A program made the translations under genes and the position numbers. Positions 1 through 8,146 of a DNA stretch of 64,000 bases are shown piece after piece. The stretch spans positions 58,214 to 122,213 of the forward strand of contig CAVSRW010000015.1 in NCBI GenBank assembly GCA_963730405.1, written 5' to 3'. Position 1 is the stretch's first letter, and the number at the start of each line of letters is the position of its first letter. The stretch comes from Gaiellasilicea sp963730405 (GTDB lineage: Bacteria; Actinomycetota; Thermoleophilia; Gaiellales; Gaiellaceae). The notes under the pieces were generated by a model that was not told the DNA's origin, searched no databases, and saw nothing but the letters and a program-made list of their open reading frames with translations.

Positions 1-491
1 CCCTCGACGGTCGCGTCACCGTCCCCGGCGAGCGCTGGGTCTCCGGGGAGGAGTCGCGCCGCCTCGTGCACGAGCTGCGCGGAGCGTCCGACGCGGTTGC
101 GGTCGGGATGGGCACGGTGCGGCTCGAGAACCCACGCCTGGACGCGCGTGACGTCGATGCGGTGCGCCAGCCGCGCCGGCTCGCGTTCGGCACCGGCCCG
201 CTCCCGGAGGGCTCCGAGCTCGAGCTCCGCAGCGGCGCGCTCGACGAGGAGCTGCGCGAGCTCGCCGCGGACGGCGTCCAGTCGCTCCTGCTCGAGGGCG
301 GCCCGACGCTCGCACGCGCGTTCCTCGAGGCAGGGCTCGTCGACAAGCTGCTCCTCTTCGTCGCGCCCACGCTCGCCGGCAGCGGCCCGTTCGTCGTTCC
401 CGCCCTGGACGAGCCGCTCGGCCTGGAGCACATGACGAGCAAGCAGGTCGGCGAGGACGTCCTGATCGAGGCCTACCTCCGGGAGCCGTAA
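1..491 (+). CDS. ribD: Riboflavin biosynthesis protein RibD, reductase domain (5' end outside window)
   Basis: The window opens inside this gene; about 162 codons remain, read in the frame beginning at base 3. The visible part matches the C-terminal reductase domain of RibD, which reduces the ribosyl-amino-uracil intermediate of riboflavin synthesis with NADPH. Family marks are the opening LDGRVT and the stretch VGMGTVRLENPRLDARD, followed by the LLLEGGPTLARAFLEAGL nucleotide-binding segment. The N-terminal deaminase domain is presumably upstream, though a stand-alone reductase cannot be excluded. It ends 9 bases before ribE, as the first visible gene of a riboflavin operon. Confidence 0.9.
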   Translation, partial: LDGRVTVPGERWVSGEESRRLVHELRGASDAVAVGMGTVRLENPRLDARDVDAVRQPRRLAFGTGPLPEGSELELRSGALDEELRELAADGVQSLLLEGGPTLARAFLEAGLVDKLLLFVAPTLAGSGPFVVPALDEPLGLEHMTSKQVGEDVLIEAYLREP

Positions 492-500
492 CCTCCCACC

Positions 501-1064
501 ATGTTCACCGGGCTCGTCCGCGAGGTTGGCAAGGTCGCGTCGTTCGACGACGGCAGGCTGATCGTCGAGGCGGCGACGACCGCCGAGCTCGGCGCCTCGA
601 TCGCGGTCGACGGCGTCTGCCTGACGGTGGTCGAGACCGGAGGCGGCGTGCTCGCGTTCGACGTGGTCCCCGAGACGCTCTCCCGGGTCAAGGCGTTCGG
701 CGAGCGCGTCAACCTCGAGCCCGCACTGCGGGCCGGCGACCCGCTCGGCGGCCACTACGTCCAGGGCCACGTCGACGGGATCGGCACGGTCGCATCGGTG
801 ATCGAGGAGAAGGAGGGCGCCCGGCTCCGCATCGAGCCGCCGGCCGACCTCCTCCGCTACCTCGTCGAGAAGGGCTCCGTCGCGGTGGACGGGGTCTCCC
901 TCACCGTCGCCGCTGTGGACGAGACCGGCTTCGAGGTCGCACTCATCCCGCACACGCTCGAGGTGACGACACTGTCCCGTTTGGAACCCGGCGGTTCCGT
1001 GAATCTCGAAGCCGACGTGCTGGCCAAGTACGTGGAGCGCCTGCTCCCGCCAACGAGGAGGTAG
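501..1064 (+). CDS. ribE: Riboflavin synthase, alpha chain
   Basis: This 187-residue protein catalyses the last step of riboflavin synthesis, the dismutation of two lumazine molecules to riboflavin and a pyrimidine that RibH recycles. It begins with the classic MFTGLV and shows the two tandem lumazine-binding barrels of the family: the first has GVCLTV and ETLSR, the second repeats them as GVSLTV and HTLEVTTLS. The central GGHYVQGHVDG segment is also conserved. Its length is slightly below the usual 200 to 215. It lies between ribD and a small membrane-protein gene in the same direction. Confidence 0.95.
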   Translation: MFTGLVREVGKVASFDDGRLIVEAATTAELGASIAVDGVCLTVVETGGGVLAFDVVPETLSRVKAFGERVNLEPALRAGDPLGGHYVQGHVDGIGTVASVIEEKEGARLRIEPPADLLRYLVEKGSVAVDGVSLTVAAVDETGFEVALIPHTLEVTTLSRLEPGGSVNLEADVLAKYVERLLPPTRR

Positions 1065-1066
1065 GG

Positions 1067-1417
1067 ATGAGCACGACGTCGCCGGACCCGGAGGCCCTCG
1101 AGACCACGACGGGCAAGGACGAGCTCGACAAGTGGAACTGGGGCGCCTTCCTCTGGGGGGTGATCTGGGCGTTCGGCCATCGGCTCTGGAAGTGGGCGCT
1201 GATCGGGCTCGTGCTCACGGTCGTCACGTTCGGGCTCGCGGGGATCCCGATCGGAATCTGGTACGCATTCAAGGGCAACCGCTGGATCTGGGAGCGCGGC
1301 GGCTACGACTCCAAGCAGGAGCTGCGCCAGAAGGAACGCAAGTGGGCGTGGGCGTACCTGTGGGTCGCCCTGGCCATCTTCGTGCTCAGCTTCATCGCCG
1401 CCGTCCTCGGCGGATGA
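1067..1417 (+). CDS. Small membrane protein of unknown function within the riboflavin operon
   Basis: I do not recognise a named family with certainty. The 116 residues start with a charged tail, then an aromatic patch at about 22 to 37 (WNWGAFLWG), hydrophobic segments near 44 to 68 and 94 to 115, and a basic loop between them. The WNWGAF-type opening is common in short DUF2628-like inner-membrane proteins. A GAGGAGG-like ribosome site lies just before the ATG, and only two bases separate it from ribE, so it is almost surely co-transcribed. A role in flavin transport would be a guess. Confidence 0.75.
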   Translation: MSTTSPDPEALETTTGKDELDKWNWGAFLWGVIWAFGHRLWKWALIGLVLTVVTFGLAGIPIGIWYAFKGNRWIWERGGYDSKQELRQKERKWAWAYLWVALAIFVLSFIAAVLGG

Positions 1418-1441
1418 CGACGACACGGATACGATGCGGCC

Positions 1442-2716
1442 GTGACGATGACGTCCGAGAGCCGCGCCGAGAGCCCGTTCGCCACGGTCGAGGAGGCGAT
1501 CGAGGACATCCGCGCCGGCCGGTTCGTCGTCGTCGTCGACGACGAGGATCGCGAGAACGAGGGCGACCTGACGATCGCCGCGCAGTTCGCGACGCCGGAG
1601 GCGGTCAACTTCATGGTCACCCACGCCCGCGGGCTGGTCTGCCTCTGCCTGACGGAGGAGCGCTGCGACGAGCTCGGGCTGCGGCAGATGACCGACCAGA
1701 ACGAGACGCCGTTCGGCACCGCCTTCACCGTCTCGGTCGAGGCGCGCGAGGGCGTGACGACGGGCATCTCCGCGCACGACCGCGCCCACACGATCCAGGT
1801 CGCCGTCGACCCGTCCTCCGGGCCGCGCGACCTCGTCCAGCCCGGCCACGTCTTCCCGCTCCGCGCGCGGCGCGGCGGCGTACTCCAGCGCTCGGGCCAG
1901 ACCGAGGCGGCTGTCGACCTGGCGCGCCTCGCCGGCCTGATCCCGGCCGGCGTCGTCTGCGAGATCATGAAGGACGACGGCACGATGGCCCGCGTCAGCG
2001 ACCTGGTCGAGTACTGCGCGACGCACGGGCTGAAGATGATCACGGTCGCCGACCTGATCGAATATCGCCGCAGGCACGAGAAGCTCGTCGAGCGCGTGAC
2101 CTCGGTGCGGCTGCCGACGGCGCTCGGCACCTTCACCGCCGTCGCGTTCCGGGAGACGCTGACCGGCAAGCACCACGTCGCGCTCGTGAAGGGCGAGGTC
2201 GCAGGCGAGCAGGACGTGCTCGTCCGCGTCCACTCGGAGTGCCTCACGGGCGACGTCTTCCACTCCAGGCTCTGCGACTGTGGCGAGCAGCTCGAGCTGG
2301 CGCTGCAGCGCATCGAGCACGAGGGGCGGGGCGTCGTCCTCTACCTCGCCCAGGAGGGCCGCGGGATCGGCCTCCTGAACAAGCTCAAGGCGTACGAGCT
2401 GCAGGCGCAGGGCCTCGACACGGTCGAGGCGAACCTGCGGCTCGGCTTCGCAGCCGACCAGCGCGAGTACGGGATCGGCTCGCAGATCCTCGCCGACCTC
2501 GGCCTCTCGACGATCCGGGTGCTCACGAACAACCCGAAGAAGATCTCCGGGATCGCGGGCTTCGGCCTCGAGGTGGTCGCACAGGAGCCGATCGAGGTGC
2601 AGCCGAACGACGAGAACCGCCGCTACCTCGAGGCGAAGCGGGAGAAGCTCGGGCACAAGCTCCACCACCAGGATCTCCGCTTCGAGCCGGAGCTCTACGA
2701 CGGGGCCGAAGCGTGA
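1442..2716 (+). CDS. ribBA: Bifunctional 3,4-dihydroxy-2-butanone-4-phosphate synthase / GTP cyclohydrolase II
   Basis: This 424-residue fusion supplies both precursors of riboflavin. The N-terminal half (about 15 to 215) is the RibB domain, with the acidic DDEDRENEGDL loop at residues 33 to 43 and HVFPLRARRGGV further on. The C-terminal half is GTP cyclohydrolase II: the zinc cysteines are C267, C278 and C280, and EGRGIGLLNKLKAY is the GTP-binding loop. The GTG at 1442 was chosen; an ATG two codons later is an alternative. Its TGA overlaps the GTG that opens the acidic frame before ribH, giving translational coupling. Confidence 0.95.
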   Translation: MTMTSESRAESPFATVEEAIEDIRAGRFVVVVDDEDRENEGDLTIAAQFATPEAVNFMVTHARGLVCLCLTEERCDELGLRQMTDQNETPFGTAFTVSVEAREGVTTGISAHDRAHTIQVAVDPSSGPRDLVQPGHVFPLRARRGGVLQRSGQTEAAVDLARLAGLIPAGVVCEIMKDDGTMARVSDLVEYCATHGLKMITVADLIEYRRRHEKLVERVTSVRLPTALGTFTAVAFRETLTGKHHVALVKGEVAGEQDVLVRVHSECLTGDVFHSRLCDCGEQLELALQRIEHEGRGVVLYLAQEGRGIGLLNKLKAYELQAQGLDTVEANLRLGFAADQREYGIGSQILADLGLSTIRVLTNNPKKISGIAGFGLEVVAQEPIEVQPNDENRRYLEAKREKLGHKLHHQDLRFEPELYDGAEA

Positions 2717-2931
2717 GCGAGCGCGACGGCTGGCCGGAGGCGCCCTCGCTCGAGGGCCCGCCGGGCAAGGAGGAGCCGGAGGCGGAGGTCGAGGTCGAGG
2801 AGCAGGTCGCTGAGGAGGCCGAGGAGGTCGACGAGGCAGTCGAGGAGGCCGAGGTGATCGACGAGGCCGCGGTGGCCGAGCCGGAGGCCGTCGAGGCGGA
2901 AGCTGAGCCCGAGGCCGCGTCGAAGGAGCAT
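2713..2931 (+). other. Glutamate/alanine-rich reading frame between ribBA and ribH, possibly the true N-terminus of RibH
   Basis: A GTG overlapping the ribBA stop opens a frame of about 72 codons made almost wholly of Glu, Ala, Val, Asp and Pro, with G or C in nearly every third position, so it looks translated. It then collides out of frame with ribH and has no stop of its own until after ribH. Removing one G from the run at 2938-2942 would join it in frame to ribH. It is therefore either a separate acidic peptide or a 75-residue N-terminal extension of lumazine synthase cut off by a one-base indel. Confidence 0.5.
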
Positions 2932-3427
2932 GCGGCTGGGGGACTTCGCCGTGCCCGACGGCTACGGCGTTCTCGAGGGCAGCCCGCAGGGCGGCCGCCG
3001 GGCGGTCGGCGTCGTCGTCAGCCGCTTCAACGGCGCCGTGACCGGGAAGCTGCTCGAGGGTGCGCTCGCCGAGCTCGAGGCTGCCGGCGTCGCCCGCGAG
3101 GCGATCACGATCATGCCCGTCCCCGGTGCCTTCGAGCTGCCGATCGCGGCGATGGCGCTCGCGAAAACGCGCCGCTACGCCTGCATCGTCGCTCTCGGCT
3201 GCGTCATCCGCGGCGACACGCCGCACTTCGACTTCGTTGCCGGCGAGGCCGCGTCCGGGCTCCAGCTCGCCGCGCTCGAGACCGGTGTTCCGGTCGCCTT
3301 CGGCGTCCTGACGCTCGAGCAGGCCGACCAGGCCGACCACCGGCTCGAGAAGGGCGCGGAAGCGGTGCGCACGGGGCTCGAGATGGCCGACGTCTTCGCG
3401 CAGCTCCGCGCGGCCGCTCAGCGTTAG
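2930..3427 (+). CDS. ribH: 6,7-dimethyl-8-ribityllumazine synthase
   Basis: Lumazine synthase condenses the RibA/RibD-derived pyrimidine with the RibB product; it usually forms pentamers or a 60-subunit shell. Recognisable segments are VGVVVSRFN, the GAFELP phosphate loop and GCVIRGDTPHFDFV with the catalytic histidine. The listed ATG at 2930 has AAGGAG only one base upstream, which is too close. A GTG at 2951 sits seven bases after GGGGGA and is an equally good start. The stop overlaps the convergent mltG stop by four bases. See the acidic frame just upstream for a third possible N-terminus. Confidence 0.93.
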   Translation: MRLGDFAVPDGYGVLEGSPQGGRRAVGVVVSRFNGAVTGKLLEGALAELEAAGVAREAITIMPVPGAFELPIAAMALAKTRRYACIVALGCVIRGDTPHFDFVAGEAASGLQLAALETGVPVAFGVLTLEQADQADHRLEKGAEAVRTGLEMADVFAQLRAAAQR

Positions 3428-4233
3428 CAGCCGCGGTAGCCGAACTCGACCGCCTTCGCGCAGAACTCCGCTTCGCTCGCCGTGAAGAAGTGCCGCAGGC
3501 TGTTCGGCCGGCGCAGGTAGTAGAGGTAGTCGACGGCTGCCGGTGCCGCGGCGGCCCGCAGTGAGGGCAGGCCGGGGTTCGTGATCGGCGTCGGCGGCAG
3601 CCCCTTGAAGCGGTGCGTGTTGTACGGCGTGCTGCTGCGCAGGTGCGCCGCGGTGAGCGGCCGCGTGCCCTCGACGCCGAGGCCGTAGCGCAGCGATGCG
3701 TCGATCCCGAGCGGCATCCCGCGGTCGAGGCGGTTCGAGATCACCGCAGCGACCAGCTTGCGCTCGGCGGCGACCGCGGTCTCGCGCTCGACGAGCGACC
3801 CGATCCTGAGCACGTCGTAGGGCGTCCGCTTCTTCGCGCGCGCGGCGCGCAGGTCGATCGTGCGCCAGCGCTGCTCGAAGACCTGGATCTGACGAGCGAT
3901 CAGGCTCGCGGGCGTCGAGGAGGGCAGGAACTCGTAGCCGGCGGGGAAGAGGAATCCCTCGATGCTCCGCTGCCTCAGGTAGCGCGCGAACGCGCGCGGC
4001 GGCTTCGCCCGCGCGGCGGCGGCTGCGTACCCCTTGCCGGAGAGGACCGGGGTCACGCCACGCTGCTCGATCGCGATCCGGCGGACGTGGGCGGCCTGGT
4101 CGGCCATCTGCCGCACGGAATAGCCCTCCGGAAAGACGATCCGCAACACCGGCTCGGGTGCGGCGCCGGCCGTCGGGATGCAGAGAACCCCGAGTACGGC
4201 AAGGGCGAGGAGGCGGCGCTTCACCCGGCTCAT
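3424..4233 (-). CDS. mltG: Endolytic murein transglycosylase, MltG/YceG family
   Basis: MltG cuts nascent peptidoglycan strands at the outer face of the membrane and helps set glycan length. Family motifs are clear: EGFLFPAGYEF, the catalytic-glutamate segment SLVERET, a SPYNT-like STPYNTHRFKGLPPTPITNPG, and YLYYLRR near the end. I start it at the ATG at 4233 because this gives MSRVKRR followed by a hydrophobic stretch, a normal signal or anchor; an ATG at 4257 would add eight residues. At about 269 residues it is shorter than the usual 330 to 380, mainly in the N-terminal part. It is convergent with ribH. Confidence 0.88.
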   Translation of the reverse strand: MSRVKRRLLALAVLGVLCIPTAGAAPEPVLRIVFPEGYSVRQMADQAAHVRRIAIEQRGVTPVLSGKGYAAAAARAKPPRAFARYLRQRSIEGFLFPAGYEFLPSSTPASLIARQIQVFEQRWRTIDLRAARAKKRTPYDVLRIGSLVERETAVAAERKLVAAVISNRLDRGMPLGIDASLRYGLGVEGTRPLTAAHLRSSTPYNTHRFKGLPPTPITNPGLPSLRAAAAPAAVDYLYYLRRPNSLRHFFTASEAEFCAKAVEFGYRGC

Positions 4234-4273
4234 GGTAGGCAGCGCGCCAAGTATCACCGTGTCACATGGCTGC

Positions 4274-4279
4274 TATCAT
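4274..4279 (+). promoter_or_regulatory. Possible -10 element of rpmB
   Basis: TATCAT lies nine bases before the rpmB GTG, in a region where a new plus-strand unit must begin after the divergent mltG. The spacing would give a leaderless or nearly leaderless transcript. I see no convincing -35 box. Confidence 0.35.
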
Positions 4280-4287
4280 CGGCGGCC

Positions 4288-4479
4288 GTGTCCAAGGTCT
4301 GCGCATCCTGCGGCAAGAAGCCGTCGTTCGGGAACAACCGGAGCCACTCGATGGTGGCGACCCGCCGGCGCTTCAACCCGAACCTCCAGCGCGTTCGCGT
4401 GCTGCTGAACGGCGTCGCCAAGCGGGCCTACATCTGCACGAAGTGCCTCAAGGCCGGCAAGGTCCAGAAGGCCGTCTAG
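4288..4479 (+). CDS. rpmB: 50S ribosomal protein L28
   Basis: This 63-residue protein of the large subunit starts at a GTG and reads SKVCASCGKKPSFGNNRSHS, a typical L28 opening, followed by RRRFNPNLQRV. It carries two CxxC pairs (CASC near residue 5 and CTKC near residue 50), so it is the zinc-binding form. A longer open frame runs upstream through the mltG region, but that is a shadow; the family begins at SKVC. It is divergent from mltG. Confidence 0.95.
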   Translation: MSKVCASCGKKPSFGNNRSHSMVATRRRFNPNLQRVRVLLNGVAKRAYICTKCLKAGKVQKAV

Positions 4480-4617
4480 CACGTCCTGACCCGGCCGCTT
4501 CAACCGCAGACCCGTAGTTCCATCCTGTTCCTGCGGCCTCCGGCGGGAGCAAAGCGTCATGACGCGCTAGATCTCTGCGCAACCTCCGGGCCGCGCGCAC
4601 CGTCTAAAGTCGCGCAG

Positions 4618-4971
4618 ATGGAGCAGGGGCACCTCACAGTCCAGTCCGAGCTCGGCGCGATCAGGATCGCCGCCGACGCGATCGCGCAGATCGTCGGCCA
4701 CACCGCCGCCGAGTGCTACGGGGTCGTCGGCATGGCCGGCAAGGGCCTGAAGCGGCTGCTGACGCGCGACCGGCTCACACAGGGGATCGACGTCACGGGC
4801 ACGCCCGACGGCGTCCGGATCGACCTCCACGTCGTCGTCGAGTACGGCCTCAACCTCGCCGAGGTCGCGGCGACCGTCCGCTCGCGGGTCGCCTACGAGC
4901 TCGAGCGGCTGACGGGACTCAAGGTCGCCGCCGTCGAGGTGCACATCGAAGACGTGAGGAGATCAGCTTGA
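4618..4971 (+). CDS. Asp23/Gls24 family envelope stress protein
   Basis: This 117-residue protein belongs to the Asp23 (alkaline shock) family, small cytosolic proteins found near the membrane in Gram-positive bacteria. The family pattern is visible: GAIRIAADAIAQIVGHTAAECYGVVGM, then GVRIDLHVVVEYGLNLAEVA and a C-terminal VAAVEVHIEDV strand. A gene of this family commonly sits just before the fakA-like kinase gene, as here, about 120 bases upstream. Its molecular role is not established. Confidence 0.88.
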   Translation: MEQGHLTVQSELGAIRIAADAIAQIVGHTAAECYGVVGMAGKGLKRLLTRDRLTQGIDVTGTPDGVRIDLHVVVEYGLNLAEVAATVRSRVAYELERLTGLKVAAVEVHIEDVRRSA

Positions 4972-5018
4972 GTCGCCGGGCTTGTCGCACAGGTCGACGA
5001 AGGACGTCCGTGGCCGGA

Positions 5019-5035
5019 GCCGGGCTTTGCCCGGC
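5019..5035. repeat. GC-rich hairpin, possible member of the dispersed intergenic family
   Basis: GCCGGGC, a TTT loop and GCCCGGC form a perfect 7-bp stem between the Asp23-family gene and fakA. Flanking GGAGCC and GGGAGCC words resemble the elements near 8.0, 22.7 and 25.1 kb. Confidence 0.5.
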
Positions 5036-5091
5036 GGGAGCCTGCCGCTGTCTGAGTGGCACCGAGAAAGGAGGGGGCTCATGGGGGGACC

Positions 5092-6709
5092 ATGGGTTCC
5101 CCCATGCCGGTGACGGAGCTCGACCGGGCCAAGGAGCTCGGCCAGGCTGCGCTCGCAACGCTCGAGGCGAACCGCCGCCGGATCGACGACCTCAACGTCT
5201 ACCCGGTCCCCGACGGCGACACGGGCACGAACCTGACGCTGACGGCGCGCGCGATCATGGAGGTCCTCGAGGCCTCGACGGCCGCCGACCGCGCGACGCT
5301 CGCCAAGGAGCTCACGCGGGCCGCGTCTGATGGGAGCCCGCGGCAACTCCGGCGTCATCTTCTCGCAGATCCTCCGGGGCGCCGCCGAGGCGCTCGGCGA
5401 GGCCGGGCTGCTCGACGCGGCCACGATCCGCCGCGCCTTCCGGGCCGCCAGCGACGCCGCCTACCGCGCCGTCCGGCGCCCGGTCGAGGGGACGATGCTG
5501 ACGGTGATCCGGGAGCTCGCCGAGGAGGCCGAGGATCCTCGCAACGCGGCGCTCGAGCCCAAGGAGCTGCTGAAGAAGCTGATCGAGCGCGGGGAGGACG
5601 CGCTCGCCCGCACGCCCGACCAGCTGGCCGTGCTCCGCGAGGCCGGCGTCGTCGATGCCGGCGGCGCCGGCCTGCTCGAGATCGTCCGCGGCGTGTCGGC
5701 GGCGCTGTCGGGCGAGCCGATCCCGGATGCGCCGGTCGAGGAAGCCCACGAGGCCGGGCTCGACGCGGTCCACCAGGAGCTGTCCGAGTTCCGCTACTGC
5801 ACGGTGTTCGTGATCGAGGGAGAGGATCTCGACGCCGAGGCGCTCGAGGCGGAGCTCGACCAGCTCGGCGACTCCCTGCTCGTCGTCGGCGACGCGACGG
5901 CGCTGAAGATCCACGTCCACACCGACGAGCCCGGCCGGGCGCTCGCGTTCGGCACGACGCTCGGGACGATCGAGAACGTGGAGATCGCGAACATGCACAA
6001 GCAGACCGAGCAGCGCTCCGAGCGGATCCTCGAGTCGGTTCCCGACCCGGAGCTGACGCTCGAGACGGGAGTCGTCGCGGTCGTTCCCGGCGCGGGCAAC
6101 CGCCGCCTGTTCGAGAGCTACGGCGCCGCGAAGGTGATCGAGGGCGGCCAGACGATGAATCCCTCCACGGCGGACATCGTCGCCGCGATCCAGGCGACAC
6201 CTGCGACCGAGGTGCTCGTCCTCCCGAACAACTCGAACGTGATCCTCTCCGCCGAGCAGGCTGCGAAGCTCGTGGACAAGCAGGTGCGCGTGATCCCCTC
6301 GCGCTCCGTGCCGGCCGGGCTCGCCGCGATCGTCCGCTACCTCCCGTCCCTGAGCGCCGAGGAGAACGAGGCGGCGATGCTCGAGGCGCTCGACCAGGTC
6401 TGCACGGGCGAGGTGACGGTCGCGTCGCGCGACGTCGAGCTCGACGGCGTCGCCGTGCGCAAGGGCGCCTGGCTCGGGCTCGCGGACGGAGCCGCGGTCG
6501 CCTCGTCCTCGGACTTCGACGAGGTCGCGTGGGCGGTCGTCGAGAAGCTGCTCGGGGACGGGCGCGAGGTGCTGACGCTCCTGACGGGCGAGGACGAACC
6601 CGACCTCGCAGGCTTCCTGCGGCGCCTGGAGGAGCAGCATCCGGCCGTCGAGCTCGACGTCCAGCCGGGCGGGCAGCCGCACTATCCGCTTCTCCTCTCG
6701 GCCGAGTAG
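5092..6709 (+). pseudogene. fakA: DAK2-domain fatty acid kinase, FakA-like, split by a one-base frameshift
   Basis: FakA-type proteins phosphorylate fatty acids presented by DegV-like partners. The N-terminal part reads in one frame and contains the ATP/Mg loop PVPDGDTGTNL, with D41 and D43 as metal ligands; then the reading must shift at about 5326. Deleting one base there (the T of GCGTCTGATG) restores ALMGARGNSGVIFSQILRG, a hallmark of the family, and gives about 538 residues, the normal length. Without repair, the second part could start only at the ATG at 5330. The N-terminal start is uncertain between 5056, 5092 and 5104. Real decay or an assembly error are both possible. Confidence 0.85.
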
Positions 6710-6724
6710 TCGTATGGTCTCGCC

Positions 6725-7120
6725 GTGGACGCTCGGCCCCCGCCGATCCGCGTGCTGCTCGTCGAGGACAACGACGTCTTCCGGCAGGCGCTCGTCCTGC
6801 TGCTGGAGCTGCAGGACGGGATCGAGGTGGCCGCCGCCGTCTCGGAGGGGAACGCCGCGCTCAGCGCCTACCGCCAGTACCGCCCCGACGTCGTCGTGAT
6901 GGACTTCAGGCTGCCCGGGATGGACGGCGTCGAGGTGACGCTCGAGCTCGTGAGCGAGCACCCCGAGGTCGCCGTCGTCTGCCTGACCGCGTCCGCCAGC
7001 CCGCGCGAGCTCGACGCGCTGATGGCTGCCGGGGCCATCGACTGCCTGCGCAAGGACGAGGCGCTCGACGTGATCGTCGCCGCGATCCGCAGGGCCGGCC
7101 AGGCGAGGGCGGCGCGGTGA
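6725..7120 (+). CDS. Single-domain response regulator (receiver domain)
   Basis: This 131-residue protein is a lone REC domain. It has the acidic pair E14/D15 (VLLVEDND), the phosphoacceptor D60 in VVMDFRLPGMDG, the conserved T in CLTAS and the lysine of LRKDEA near residue 110. No DNA-binding or output domain follows. It begins with GTG 15 bases after the fakA-like gene and its stop overlaps the degV start by four bases, so all three are likely one transcript. This suggests phosphorelay control of fatty acid activation or use of the operon as a scaffold; that is inference. Confidence 0.9.
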   Translation: MDARPPPIRVLLVEDNDVFRQALVLLLELQDGIEVAAAVSEGNAALSAYRQYRPDVVVMDFRLPGMDGVEVTLELVSEHPEVAVVCLTASASPRELDALMAAGAIDCLRKDEALDVIVAAIRRAGQARAAR

Positions 7121-7971
7121 ACCTGACACACGAGAACACCGCGCTCGTGCTCGACTCGACCGCCGACTTCCCCGACGCGCAGATCCGCTACCCGAACATG
7201 CGCGTCGTCCCGCTCTACGTCCGCTTCGGCGAGGAGAGCTTCCGCGACTACGTCGAGCTCGACCCACACGGCTTCTACGAGCGGCTGCGGAGCGCGTCCG
7301 AGCTGCCGACCACCTCGCAGCCGACGCCGCAGGACTTCATCACCGTCTACCACGCGCTCGCCGGCTACGACCGCGTCTACTCGCTCCACATCTCGGCGAA
7401 GCTGTCGGGGACGTTCCAGAGCGCGTCGCTCGCGGCCGCGGAGGACGGCGACCGCGTGCGGCTCATCGACACGGAGTCCGCCTCGGTCGGGATCGGGATG
7501 CTGGCGCTCGCGATCCAGGAGCTGCTCGAGCGGGGCACGACCGACGACGAGATCGAGGCGCTGATCGAGCTCTACAAGGAGCACTCCGGGATCCTCTTCA
7601 CCGTCGACACGCTCGAGTTCCTCGCCAAGGGCGGCCGGATCGGCCGCGGCAAGGCGCTGATGGGCAGCCTGCTGAACGTGAAGCCGATCCTCGCGATCGA
7701 GGACGGCGAGGTCGTGCCCGTCACCCGCGCCCGCGGCCGGGCGAAGGCGTTCGAGGAGTTCCGGAAGCGCTTCGAGGAGGCGACCGTCGACGGCCCCGGG
7801 CTCGCGGTCGGGATCGCCCACGCCGAGGCGGAGGACGCGGTCGAGCAGCTGCGCGGGATCGTGCTCGCGTCGCGGCCGCAGGCCGACGTCAGGCTCGTGA
7901 CGAGCCTGGGCGCGGTCGTCGGCACGCACGCGGGGCCGGGCACCGTCGGCTTCTTCTGGTTCCAGCCCTGA
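7117..7971 (+). CDS. degV: DegV family fatty-acid-binding protein
   Basis: DegV/FakB proteins bind a fatty acid and present its carboxylate to FakA for phosphorylation. The 284 residues show the family's opening ALVLDSTADFP, the TSQPTP segment, SAKLSGTFQSA, DTESAS, and the FLAKGGRIGRGKA and LLNVKPIL motifs. The start is the GTG overlapping the response-regulator stop (GTGA). Its position behind the fakA-like gene supports the kinase-partner role. A strong nested hairpin follows the stop. Confidence 0.93.
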   Translation: MNLTHENTALVLDSTADFPDAQIRYPNMRVVPLYVRFGEESFRDYVELDPHGFYERLRSASELPTTSQPTPQDFITVYHALAGYDRVYSLHISAKLSGTFQSASLAAAEDGDRVRLIDTESASVGIGMLALAIQELLERGTTDDEIEALIELYKEHSGILFTVDTLEFLAKGGRIGRGKALMGSLLNVKPILAIEDGEVVPVTRARGRAKAFEEFRKRFEEATVDGPGLAVGIAHAEAEDAVEQLRGIVLASRPQADVRLVTSLGAVVGTHAGPGTVGFFWFQP

Positions 7972-7982
7972 CGCACCTGGTT

Positions 7983-8023
7983 GGCTGCGCCTCCCGGCCG
8001 GCGGAGCCGGCCTCGGCGCAGCC
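7983..8023 (+). terminator. Nested GC hairpin after degV, also part of the intergenic repeat family
   Basis: An outer perfect 9-bp stem (GGCTGCGCC with GGCGCAGCC) encloses an inner perfect 7-bp stem (GGCCGGC, GGA loop, GCCGGCC). It starts 12 bases after the degV stop. There is no T-run, as is common for GC-rich actinobacterial terminators. Confidence 0.65.
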
Positions 8024-8053
8024 TCACGTCGCTCGCGGCGCTCCAGCCGGAGG

Positions 8054-8112
8054 CCGTACTCTCGTACTGTCCCTCCGGCCACGCACCGCGACCGACGCGC
8101 CAGGAGCGTCAG
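8054..8112. repeat. Dispersed intergenic repeat, copy A (pairs with copy at 22669)
   Basis: This stretch shares most bases with 22669-22728: CCGTAC, then CGTACTGT, CCGGC, ACGCACCGCGA, CGACG, CAGGA and CGT occur in the same order and spacing. Both copies lie just before a gene start (recG here, rimM there). Function unknown. Confidence 0.7.
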
Positions 8113-8146
8113 GAGGGTCAGCCGGACCGGCTGCGATACTCGGACG

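Noticed and set aside
1..500. FMN riboswitch controlling the riboflavin operon
   Set aside because: Any such element would be upstream of ribD, outside the window; none is seen here.
857..3340. 827-codon minus-strand open frame
   Set aside because: Antisense to riboflavin genes with no recognisable motifs, Arg/Asp-rich as expected for a shadow frame.
1132..3564. Very long open frame on the plus strand across ribBA and ribH
   Set aside because: It is a GC-driven shadow; only its part at 2713-2931 has coding character of its own.
5056..7971. One uninterrupted frame joining fakA start to DegV
   Set aside because: The middle part is out of frame with the fakA motifs and the receiver domain; only its two ends are real coding sequence.
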